A stretch of DNA of 64,000 nucleotides from Gordionus sp. m RMFG-2023 (taxonomy: Eukaryota > Nematomorpha > Gordioida > Chordodea > Parachordodidae), in assembly GCF_954871325.1 (NCBI RefSeq), contig NC_088775.1, positions 78,035,561 to 78,099,560 on the forward strand, given 5' to 3'. How positions within the stretch are numbered: position 1 is the stretch's first letter; each line of letters starts with the position of its first letter. The position numbers and the translations under genes were made by a program. Shown here in pieces: positions 11,361-22,436 of the stretch. Under the pieces are notes generated by a model. That model had not been told where the DNA came from. It did not search any database and saw only the letters and a program-made list of their open reading frames with translations.

Positions 11361-14018
11361 AAATGGAAATATATATTGATTATTAAAGAATTTATGATTT
11401 TTGGAACAAATCGAAAAGTGTAGTAACGCCTCTGCATGCATAACGTATTAGTCCAAGGAGAAGGCGGGATTTTATAACCTTTTAAGTTGTAATATTTTTA
11501 TAATCATTGGATATCTTTTTCCCTCCCAAATTTTACAGATTTAAATGTAAGTAAATTTAGAAATAAATTTGGGTATTTTATAATTTAGTGATCATCCTTA
11601 GCTTATAAGCGATCAGGTCTATGAATTAGTATACCCTGGCCCTTTGTGCGCTTGATTGGTTAAAAATAAATTATGATTCGAGACTACTGAAGGTGAAATC
11701 AATGCATGCATCCAGGCCAACGAAAAACTACTGGACCAGATATTAGGTATATTTTAAAAAATCACATTATTAATCATGCATTCTTCGCTTCTCGTATTTT
11801 TGCTTTCCCTTTAAAGGATCACTCTTAAAAAAACTGGGCCGCTCCATCCGGGGGAAATTTTAAAAGCCAGACAGGATCTGGAAAAGGATTTTACTAGTTT
11901 TCCCTTTTTTAAAAGTAAAAATATGAGTTTGAGTGAGGATCTAATCAGATATCTGCATGGCCCAGCCCAAATATGATTCTAGCTGAGCAACGTGTGCGGA
12001 TCAGGTCGAGCTTAAAGATTCTCGAGCGGGTTTAGGTGGAGATATACTTCAATCTAAAAGGTTTTGAGTTTTAGATAAGGCGAATGGGTGGCTGCTTCTT
12101 TATATTTCTATTTATAAATAAAATAAGACTATAATGGGAAAAAAAATAATTTCTTCTATTATATTTTTATTAATACTATATAAAATATAAATCTAATAAT
12201 TACAACACAAATGGAAGAAAGTAAAACCAAATTTCCTTTAAAAATTTTTTTTTAAATTATAGGGAAATATAAAGGAGAAAAAAAATGGTCTTAAAAATCG
12301 ATATTTGGAGGGAAGAAAAGAGTTTTGTGTGTGTGCTGCTGTGGTGTGTGATTAACGGTCTTAAAAATAATATTATATTTTTGTATATCACGAGAAAAAT
12401 ATGAAAAAAAATTAATATTAATCCTCGGATGGTTATTTTATTATTGTTTTTTTAAAAAAAATATTGGCAAGGTCAAATAAAACCTAAAAACCCCTTTTCG
12501 AATATTCGAGAAATCAATAAAAATTTTTGCACGCATAAATCGTTCCTGGGCAGGTGGTCATTTTAAAGGCTAAATTTGGGCCAATAAAATAGCGATTCAT
12601 ATCATCACTTGATATACAGGGAAGATTCTAATTTCGATTAAATACCAGACACCTGTAGAGGTCGAAATATCCGTCCTGGTCCCGGCTCAGATCTTGATTT
12701 TAAATTTCCAAGCTCGGCCCGAGATTTAATTAAAATTTGGTTTGGCCTGGATTTTCCTTTTAAATACTTTTCCCGGCCCGGAATTTTGAAAATTTCATTA
12801 TTTTGAATAGTTTTTTGACTGTATTATGCAAATTGTTTCACAAAGGGAAAATTGAAAATATGAGTAGTAAATGAATCTTAAAACACCCCATTAGATTTTT
12901 CAATTGATATAATTTAAACTTATTTTTCAAAAATATGCCCGGTCCGGATTTCAATTTTTTTAGTCGGACCAGGATTTAATTCCTAATTTTGATTTTTTTA
13001 GCCCGACCTGGATTTAAAAATCACACCATTTTTGGCCCGCTATGGTCCTGATTCTAGGCCTGCAGATTTGTAATAAATATTAATCTCATATGACAAATAA
13101 TGTAGGTGCCATAGAGGTATTATAAGGACCAAAAAAAGAGGAATCATTTAATAATTACGTAATAAATTTTTTATTATTATTTATTTTAAATATAATATTA
13201 AGAGACGAAGATATTATATAAGTATTTAATATATTTTAAAAGGTAATTTTATGGAAATGGTGTGTGTGTGTATGTATATATATTGTAAATGTATGAATAT
13301 TTTAAATGGTACAAATACAGGTCAACCGTATCGCGTCATGGTGGATATGGTAGGGAGGGGGACAAGGGGGGAATTGGGGCAAATTAAGTATAATATTAGT
13401 TTCGTTATTAAAAAGAGGTTTTTAAAAAAAATGATTGAGCACCGAGTAAAATAAAGGAAGGAATATAATATATTATTGGATAGAAATTAGATGCAAATCA
13501 GCCCGAAACCCGGCCATCAAGTATTTTTAAAAAGTCCGGCCAGGACTCAAACTTAAAAAACTCGAAATAAAAAATTTTTTTTAAAATTTGTCTGGTATTA
13601 GTACAAAGCAATTAATGAATTTTTTTATTTTATTTAACATTATAATATATATGCGTTTAATTTATATTTTTTTAATCAAATTTCGCGCCAAGCTAGGGAC
13701 AAAAAAATGGAATTTCCAGGGCTGTACTTGGAATTACGTAAGATTATAGGGGTTTTTTTCTTTCTCTTAATTCTTATTTTGTCTTATTAAAGAAACATAT
13801 TGATGTGATACAATGAATCGTACTAAAACATTTTCTGCTTAAATCTATTTCCAAGTTAATAAGAACCCCCCACCCTTATCATAATTTAGAAATAGTAAGA
13901 AAATATTTTAATTTTAAAAAATAATTATATTATTATCAACTTGTAATTTTAAAGTTCGTAGTAAAAGGGGATGGGGACTAAGCAGGATAAAATAATGATT
14001 CATTTTAGAAATTATTAT
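11361..14018. other. Intergenic, decayed repeats
   Basis: 11820-12080 and 12650-13070 carry scattered GGCCCGG/CCAGGC-type motifs separated by TTTTTAAA, like the subterminal arrays of the elements at 23550 and 37060. 13490-13580 holds a shorter patch. A GT-rich microsatellite lies near 12328-12352. No gene is visible; the 67-codon open frame at 13251-13454 has no supporting features. Confidence 0.4.
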
Positions 14019-14117
14019 CCTGTATTCACAGTTAGCACAAATTCGGGGCAAAGTATACAAAATACGCGTAGTTTTTGTGTATTTCGCCGGTAATTCGCTC
14101 TAACTGTGAATGCAGGG
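14019..14117. mobile_element. Short palindromic MITE (CACAGTTAGC family), copy 1
   Basis: A ~99-bp near-palindrome: left CCTGTATTCACAGTTAGC, right GCTCTAACTGTGAATGCAGG. The centre contains TATACAAAATACGCG. Two relatives lie at 14372-14489 and 58856-58957. It can fold into one hairpin. No clear target duplication fixes the superfamily. Confidence 0.7.
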
Positions 14118-14371
14118 TTACAAGTAATTAGATATGAAATAGCGCTTACCCAACAAAATATCTTTGAATAATGGTTCCAGAGAATTTCATAACTATTATC
14201 AAATTTATTATTGGGAAGAGCAAAAAAAATCATGTATTAATTCACAAGAGGAAAATAAAATATGGGTTCATGAACAAAATGGTCCAAATATGAAAAAAAT
14301 AAATAAAACAAATAGATATTTTTTTAATGCAATAAATTAGATCAAGTTTGATTCGATCCAATCTAATTTAA

Positions 14372-14489
14372 CCTATTCACAGTTAGCGCGAATTAGTTGA
14401 AGTATATAATATGCGCAAATTCGCGCCGAAGTATATAAAATATGCTGTTTTTTATACTTCGCCGCGAATTCGCGCTAACTGATTCAGGG
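14372..14489. mobile_element. Short palindromic MITE (CACAGTTAGC family), copy 2
   Basis: Left CCTATTCACAGTTAGCGCGA, right CGCGCTAACTGATTCAGGG, with inner GGCGAAGTATA arms. It is the most regular of the three copies and lies 255 bp from copy 1. Confidence 0.75.
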
Positions 14490-16599
14490 TTAGGGCGAAC
14501 CGGAATAGGACAAATACGTTTTTATGTACTATATGGGAATCATTTTTAAACATAAGATTCAAATTTACTTTATGGAATAATATTGACTTGAAAAAATATA
14601 TCCATGGAAATTAGAAGTGAAAATGATTACTAGTATCAAGATATAAAATACTTTTATAAAAAGTATCCATATATATATCTAGATTAACAACTCTAGCACG
14701 ATTTATAAATTTAATATTACATAAAAGAAATCATACCGCGTATTACTTTAAAATTCATCGGCGTTTTTTTTTAAATTTATTTTCTTCCAAATTTTATTTA
14801 ATGTATTATTCTTTTTACAAAAATAAATAAAACCAAAAAAACACCAAAATTGTTTATGAAAAATTTGTGTATAAATTTTTTTTCCCCTTCAAGGTCACCT
14901 AAAAAGCTCAATTTTTAAATTTATTTTTATATATTGTTTGTGTGTTGTTTTTTGTTATCATATTGTTAACGCGAAAAGAGAGCAGAAAATTTTTTTTTTG
15001 GTATTTTTAAAAATAAAATCCACTCCACATTTTTATGCTGTTAATTTTTGAGATTTATAGTGGGAAACCTCGGTAATGTGATCATTCGAGGCCACTCACT
15101 TTTTTGATCAATATACATTTTTTTAACAAGAGCAGGACCGAGCTAAAGGAGGGATGAGATAAGGTAGAGGTCTAGGTAACCATCTTAGGAAGGTATAAAT
15201 ATAATATCGAGAAATGTAATGCGATTATAATGGAGAAGGAGGGACAGCGACAATTTAAAATACAATATTTTTGTTGAGAATTTTGAATATATTCGAACTT
15301 CATAGAATGATTGACGGAAACGCAACGGGATTAATTATATAGATAAGAATAGGCCTGTGCGTTATTTTAGTAATTAATAATTATTTATCGTATCTTACCT
15401 ACTAAATGGTCTTAAAAACTACCATTTAATCTCTTAGAAGTCCTTCCTTTTAAAAGTCAGTAAAGGCAATTTTTTTTAAACAATTATAACGGGTCGGCGC
15501 AAATAATTTAAAGGGCGTCGAACCGGATAATTCGTAAAAAACATAAACGGGCCAAGGTCTCGCTAACCTCTTATTTTTCGTAAAAGTTTTAGGGCCAATC
15601 TGGGTATATTTTGTTGATTAATAACTATTCGAAAATTATTAACAAACAATATATATATAAATATATATATATATGTATTTTAAGAGCTGCTTATCTAAAA
15701 TCCTAAATCTATAAATAAAAATTAATATGATTAAATTAAAAATAAACACAATTGATTTATAAAACGGTTGTTGTAGAAATAAATAGCCATGGAGTAGAGA
15801 TAGAGCCTTAATGGACATTTGAGAAAAAATATATACATTTTAAAAATGTGCTTGCCAGATAGATCGTCTAAAATATAAAACTGGACCAGGTCTGACTTTC
15901 GGTAAAATTTTGAAGGGCCCGGCTAGAAATTGGTAAATTATTGGGCATTCGTAGATTTCTACGAGTGGTAAATCGTCAAAGGTGGGGCAGAATTCATGCA
16001 AAGTGGAAACCCGCCTTTCTTACACAGTAAGTTAAATTTCGTAAAAAGACGTAAGACGTGGACAAAATCTAAACTTCAATATTTGTGGGATAGAGACATT
16101 GTGATACATTTTATAATCTAATTTCTATTGTATGGAGGAAAAATTTTTTAAAATATTATATTCTAAAAAATTTGTTTACTTTTAAGCATTTTTTTTTAAA
16201 CAAAAATTTTAATTATTTTTTTTCTGTTCTTAAAAAAAAATTATTACACCACCGCATAGAATACATTTTATTGGCGTATGCGTGCAAAAAAACATATTTC
16301 TTTTAAAAAAATGATAAAAATAAGTAATAAAAAAAATATTTTTGTGAAATTAAAATATTAAAAAAATTTTAAAGAAATGTCGCCAATAAAAGCCATATCC
16401 AAAAAAATTTTATGCAAAGAAAAAGACAAATTTCCGTTATTTTTTAAAATTTTGTTTGTAACAAATATTGAGTAAAATACCTTTAAAATCCAAGAGGTAA
16501 TTAAGCAAATTTATTAAACAACGACCAAAATTTTATTTTAATATATAACGGAATTATGCTGTCGCTTCCGATATTCTATATATATATCATACCACAAAG
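14490..16599. other. Intergenic, no gene seen
   Basis: A/T-rich. It contains a TA microsatellite around 15645-15675 and a small GGCCCGG-type patch at 15855-15930. Nothing coding is seen. Confidence 0.5.
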
Positions 16600-16785
16600 C
16601 ACGGAACCATCTGATTGGCTTCAGAAAAAAAATTTGGTCACTGGATTTAAACCCAGGTAGAAATTTGTATAGTGATTTCTCAATCAACGTCTATAGCAAC
16701 TGAGCCACAGGAAAATATTATAATAAAACAGAATTATAAAATAAAAAATCAATAACGTACAACGCTAAACATCATTACCCTAAAT
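16600..16785 (-). mobile_element. tRNA-derived SINE, copy 3
   Basis: The minus strand has the head GGGTAATGATGTTTAGCGTT and GTACGTTATTG, then CCTGTGGCTCAGTTGCTATA (A-box-like, TGGCTCAGTTG). It continues to CTGGGTTTAAATCCAG, which holds a B-box-like GGTTTAAATCC, and ends CTGAAGCCAATCAGATGG. This copy keeps the tRNA boxes best and shows the family to be tRNA-derived. Confidence 0.6.
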
Positions 16786-17061
16786 TTAGCGGTCATTTTG
16801 TAAAAAAAACAGATTGGCATTAATAACGAAAGAGTTTTTGTATAAAAATACAATAAATAATAACATATTATGTCATAGTGATTTCTGTGGTTTTTTCCAA
16901 ATATTTTAATATATAAAAATAAATTCGCGTGTTTATATAAAAAAATAATTTTTGGTTTTTTTATTTATTATTATTCGGCCAAAATAAAGTCAAAATTGGT
17001 TAAACCAAATTATTTGGCAAATTATAATATAACTCTTATATGGTAAAAAAATATTAGATTA

Positions 17062-17100
17062 CAGTGAAACTTTCCTAAGATGAAAACACTCAACGGTGAT
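17062..17100. mobile_element. Pogo/Tigger-like terminal fragment
   Basis: CAGTGAAACTTTCCTAAGAT followed by CACTCAACGG resembles the element end at 3298. The matching far end is not clear. Confidence 0.35.
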
Positions 17101-17454
17101 GATCAGTTTAATATATATGTTAGCGTCAATGTGTTATTTTTTCAACTTTAAATCATTTTTTGAGCGCGATTTATTTAAATCGGATTTTACCGAAAATGTA
17201 TTCCAGCAAAGAAAAACTCATATAAATTAATAAAATTATAACATTTTTTTAGTAATCAAACAAAAGGCGTATATTTATTATATTATAAAATGAATAATAA
17301 AAATAATTTTGTAAAAAAATATATTATTTGGCCAGGCAATTTTTAATTACTCGTTTATTTTTCCGAGGGATGGTCTAAATTTTTTTTCTATCAGAGAGTT
17401 TCTTAAAATTTTAAAATATGATACAATTTTAATCCAGTGTTAAAAGTTTTTTTT

Positions 17455-17670
17455 TAATTAAGTTAAAGTAATCACATCTTTAAAAAGGTAGCTAGTTACA
17501 GTGCTAAATAAATCTTTAAAAAAGTAACTAATTATAGTTACTAATCACATCTTTAAAAATATAACTAGTTGCCGTTACAAATTACATCCTTAAAAAGGTA
17601 ACTAGTTCAGTTACTAATTACATCATTAAAAATTCTAGTTAGTTACTAGCTACATTATTTCAAAAGTAGT
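17455..17670. repeat. Degenerate GTAACTAGTTA tandem array
   Basis: About six diverged units of roughly 35-40 bp, each with a GTAACTAGTTAC-like core and an ATCTTTAAAAA spacer. GTAACGTTACTTT-like patches recur at 21365-21520, 58145-58250 and 62500-62560. Such motifs form the ends of some animal hAT elements, so these are probably decayed transposon ends. Confidence 0.5.
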
Positions 17671-19663
17671 TAGTGTTATTTTGCAAGTTTATTTATCCAT
17701 CATTTAATAAAAAAATTTTATTATATATAAAATTTTTCAAATTTTAATAGGAAATTAAATGAAAACACAATTAAAATAAAGAAAATATTTGCACTGAAAA
17801 AAATAAACCACAATATCAATATATTAGCATCGAAAAAATATATATTCATAAAAATTTGCGCTTAATAAACTTCAATTTGACTTTATCAATAAACTATTTT
17901 CCAAATTTGTGTCTAAAGATGGACTAGTTTTTCTATAAAAATAAGTTTCCCTAGACTAAACCTTCTACAGGAGTGTTCGCAGTGGCGACATTATGAGTTG
18001 TGGGAGCGCGCAAGTGCTCGAGGCTCCTGAAAAATTTGAAGAGCATCCTGTAAATTATAATTTTTTTTAACAAGCTTTGTGAAAATGTTAGCAAAAAAAG
18101 GGTCATTTTGAGAATAAAATTTCTATAATTTTATGATATAATTGGCTATATCTAGTGTTGTTTACTTGTCTCTATGATCGGCGCTTCTCGGCCGAGATTT
18201 TCTAAGGGGGTTTAGTAATTATAGGCCTGCAGGTGTTTTATATGTAAACTTGTGAGGCAGTATATTGTTTATATTTATTTTTTGGATATCTCTGCATTTT
18301 CTATGATGAATAAAGATAAGACTGCTGTAACGGTGCATGGAATTGTCAGTTAGAAGGTCTATTAGCTCGAGAGTTGGTAAAATATTAACTCATTAAAGGC
18401 TGTTAATAATATATTCTTAATAATGGATTTGAAATGTTGTCCTAAAAACTTGGAATGCAAAGATGGGATAATGTAAATTGATTGGTTACACCCAATTAAA
18501 GTATTTTGAAGGCTCAGCCATTCCATCATACGCGGAATGAGATGGATACACACAATTGTTAGTCAGAATTGGAATTTAGAATAGCTTGGAACCATTTGTA
18601 GCCAGTTGAAATCAAGTACATTATCATTATAACGCTTCTGAAAAGAACCAGAAATTTAAACCGTTAACTAGGGGAAGCATTGAACAGCTGAGGTTTATAA
18701 TCTGTCATTTATTATTTATATTGTTTTACAAAAGAAAATATTATGTTGTGCCCTCGGTCGCCAAGATTAGACAATTTTTTCACCAAATTTTGCTTATTAT
18801 GCGTTTAAAAGTGAATCATAAATTTTAAAAAGGCATTAATAAAAAGCTTAGCTTTCCACTATTTATCACAACTTATATATATTATTTAGCTGCTCATTCG
18901 CGAATTCCATTTCAATTTTTTAAGTCAAGGGTAAATAGGGGTTTTAATGAGAGGTTAAATTCATTTTCGATCCGAGCCGCCAAAAGTGTACGGGAAGGAC
19001 TTGGAAGAACATGCATTCATTTGGAATTGGTAGAGCCATTATTTTGATCAGGTTCAAAACTTTTAAAAAAAGTAGAACCCAATTGGGTGGAAAAAATTCA
19101 CAATTTTATTAGGGTCAAGCCGAACCCCCTGAAAAAATAGGAATGCTTCCGGGTTCTAAAATATAAAAATATATAATCTAATATTTTAAAACAAAAATTG
19201 GTTAATTATTGGGACGACGAGTATGGTGAAGCAGCCAATAGAATTGAATCCTCGGCTAAGTATAAACTCCAAAGACTTACTCCGACTTAATTTAAGGTTT
19301 TCGGCAATATTTTTGTTGGTATCCAAATTCCAAAATCAATAAGTTCTTTGAAAATAGGCACTAGGCAGCGTTTAATAGAATTTTTTTGGTTATTATAATG
19401 GAAAAACTTATTTTTGTAAAAAAAAACATTCCTTTAATGGTTTTCTTATAAATATTTATTATATTAAAATTAATATAAGTAATAATAAATAAAATATAAA
19501 TAACAATAAAAATATATTATATATATTTGAAAAGTACAATAAGAGAAAGAAAGAGGAAAAAAATATTCAGGTTATAGACCCATTTAATAAAAAAAAAATA
19601 AGCATAAACCTCCGAAAAGTGACCATAGAAAGAAATTTAATTTTAAAAGCACTCTGTAATAAG
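17671..19663. other. Intergenic, no gene seen
   Basis: A weak hAT-like end is at 17981-18040. 19020-19170 has GAACCC/GGTTC-rich motifs like a decayed hAT subterminal region. No credible gene. Confidence 0.4.
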
Positions 19664-19845
19664 TAGTGTTAAATGGCTCGATTTTGCTGATTTATTAAGA
19701 TTTTAGCCAAAAAATAATATTAAGTAAACCTCGAGATTTCGCTAATGGATGTCCAATCTGTTTAGCCGTCTATGAATAAAATCTCCGGGTTGAATAATAT
19801 TCTAAAATCTTCGTTCTTAAAAAATTGAGCTGTTTAACAAAACTA
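19664..19845. mobile_element. hAT-type MITE, TAGTGTTGTT family
   Basis: Left end TAGTGTTAAATGGCTCG, right end AGCTGTTTAACAAAACTA. Flanks GTAATAAG (19656-19663) and GTTATAAG (19846-19853) match at 7 of 8. The interior keeps the family motif AATCTCCGGG and the A/T middle. Confidence 0.8.
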
Positions 19846-20096
19846 GTTATAAGAATCATTATATATATTACAAAGTTTTTCAAAAAAATACCTTCATATT
19901 CTCTGAGATTTGATTCAAATGGTCACCTTATAAAGGGTGATAAACATGCAGATATTCAAGTTCAACCGACTTTTTTTTAAGGAATTGTTCTAGTTGATTA
20001 AGAAAACGGAACTTATTACCTTTAGTAAGAGTCCCCTAAATGAATCACACGAGTCCGACTATTTGCAGGTTTTAACCAGGTATTTCTACAACCTTC

Positions 20097-20479
20097 CCCT
20101 AAGCCAATGATGATATTACACCCTTTTACTGTCTTACTACCAAATCAAAATTAGAAGGGGCACATTTCCTCTACCTTCAATTACAATCTTACGTCATAAA
20201 TTCATACCCAGCCCCTATCTTGAAGAAGTGCCTAATTTTATCCACCAATACAAATGTAATGGCAATTTAACTCGGTTAAGTAAGATAAAGAACTAGTCAA
20301 ATGACATTTTCGATATCGTTCCAATCTGGACATCGCACATTTATATTTAAACTATTTATCCCTTTCACGCAAAGGATAGGAATATCTACTTCTATATCGA
20401 GGTCGAGCTGGACAACTTGAGCAAAATATTTAAGGGGGCTGAGTAAAAAGTTATGCAAATTAATGTGTTCTGCCTTCAT
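20097..20479 (-). pseudogene. Decayed coding segment, family not recognised
   Basis: The minus strand opens with MKAEHINLHNFLLSPLKYF and continues AQVVQLDLDIEVDIPILCV for 60 codons to a stop. Further along the same strand, interrupted by stops, is NTWLKPANSRTRVIHLGDS. The base composition is higher in G+C than the surroundings. The look is that of a dead mobile-element or processed gene rather than a working exon. I cannot name the family and assign no function. Confidence 0.35.
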
Positions 20480-20785
20480 TAAAAAAATTAAAAACGGTGG
20501 GGCAATTTATACAAAATTATTTTATGAGTAGGGCGGAAAATCCCAAGTCAAACATTTCCGCCAACCCATCCTATTTTAGTCACATCGTGTCTTTTTTAAA
20601 GCACCTAGTGACTTTTTGAAATTTCAGTGTCCTTTTTCAATGTTAATTTAATCCGGATAGAGCATTATGTGTTTGAAAAAGGAATGATATGACTAAAAAA
20701 GCAGTATGGCTTTGCCTAATTTAACTATTCTCTATAATGGTCACTACTGATTGGCCAATTAAAAAGAATATGTAATTTAAAACAG

Positions 20786-20925
20786 ATGTCCAAAACCGAA
20801 CCCGGGTTTAAAAAATTATCTATTTTCAGGCCAGCAGATTTTTTAATAAAAATTTCGGGTTTTAAATTTTCCTATTTTTAGGCCCGGACCTGGTAGGTTT
20901 CTGATTTCAGCTGACTTCCCTCCCC
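20786..20925. repeat. GGCCCGG-type element fragment
   Basis: Short repeats of CCCGGGTTTAAAAAATT, TTTTCAGGCCAGCAG and TTTTTAGGCCCGGACCTGG, as in the subterminal arrays at 23550-23930. No boundaries can be set. Confidence 0.4.
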
Positions 20926-22199
20926 ACCCTTTTATAAAAATAAATATTTGAATCGGTAGTATTCCTGAACATTCATTCATTAATTATTTATAAATAATGT
21001 GTGAGATAACTCGAAAATTTAGGCAATAGGCAAGAGAGGGAGAAAAAAAAGCCAAAAAAAAATAAAATAATGATAGATTGTCGTCCTTGATTCGAAACGA
21101 ATTAAATATATTTTTTTAGAGACTAGTATTTCTTGGAAAGGACCGTGTTTACCTTAGGCAGGGAAACTCCCTTCCCAACATACATTCGCAATAGAAACCT
21201 TCATAAGACTATTAAAATCATTTTATAATTATTAAGTTTTATAAATTATATATATTTTATGAGAATGATTTGTTTTTTTATACATAATTTTATTTATTTA
21301 GGGATAGGCTTTTTTTATCATTTAAGCAGATAAGATTTTTACTAAGGATAACAATTAGGTATATCGTAGTGTTGCGAATGTTACTTTACAGTTGCTCGTT
21401 ATGGTTACTTTGGGGTTTTAAAAAACGCGTTTTACATGTTTTTTTTGGAAAAAATATATTGCGTTTTTATCGTTACTTTATTTTAGTGTTTGTAACGTTA
21501 CTTTTTTGACGTTATATGTAAACCCTTATTTGAGAATTCAATCAACGAGTTAATTTGTAAATGTTAACACTAATCATATTTTCATTAAATTGGCGTTTCA
21601 TAACTTTTTTTAACCGGAAGCAGCATTTTATAATAATAAGATTCGATTTGACGTATAGAAAAATAAGTTTTTGTAGATATCTAAAAAATAATCAACCAAA
21701 GCATCTAATTTTAAAAATAAATAAATGGTCAATATTAGAGGTGTATCGAAACCGATTTTTAATCCAAGGCTAAAAAAAAATATCGAAATCTCACAAAATA
21801 AATAGCTAGCGTCAACTGATAAAAAAAAAATCCATATTTCTATTTAGTCTTATCACCCATCCTCTATCTCTAACTCAATTCAATTCTTATCTCCGATTTC
21901 TATGGGATCCACTAAGGTCACATGCAATTTAGGATTATTTTATACAAAAAAATTTCTATCTGCTAACAATAAAAATTATGCTAGATCTAATTACCAACTT
22001 ACATTAGGATATAAGCTAATCAATAAATATTACTTGTATCCCGTGATTTGTGCCTTGTGATTAACATAAAAATTTGAGTATTGATATTCGCAGTTTGAGA
22101 TTACAAAGAAAAGTTTGTTTTCATGAAAATTGTTTACTCTTTGGTTAAACTATCAATAAATTATAAATATATACAAAAAAATCATTGTTTTTTTAAATG
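20926..22199. other. Intergenic, no gene seen
   Basis: Contains a GTAACGTTACTTT-type decayed transposon end (about 21365-21520). The open frame at 21561-21773 is A/T-biased and unsupported. Confidence 0.45.
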
Positions 22200-22330
22200 A
22201 CAGCTGTGAGTCAGAGGGTTTGAGATATGGATGGGTGATATAAAATCAAGAGTAGAAGGTTGGTGCTTCGATTCCCGGTGGTAGGGATTTTTATACCGAG
22301 AGGGGGAGAGGTATGGTATGACACAAGATT
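22200..22330 (+). mobile_element. tRNA-like SINE candidate
   Basis: CAGCTGTGAGTCAGAGGG resembles an A box, and GGTGCTTCGATTCCCGG, about 65 bases on, resembles a B box (GGTTCGATTCC). There is no acceptor stem pairing, so it is not a functional tRNA. It differs from the three-copy SINE family. Single copy in this window. Confidence 0.4.
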
Positions 22331-22436
22331 GTCAATGAAATTGAAGATGGGTAAATAGTTATGACGTTATAGTCATTTGAATTTAATTATAAATTTGATT
22401 TCCTTTTTGGCTGATTTTGATAAGGTTAGAAGGAAA

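Noticed and set aside
22200-22330. Possible functional tRNA because of the GATTCCCGG B box
   Set aside because: No pairing acceptor or anticodon stems; kept only as a SINE candidate.
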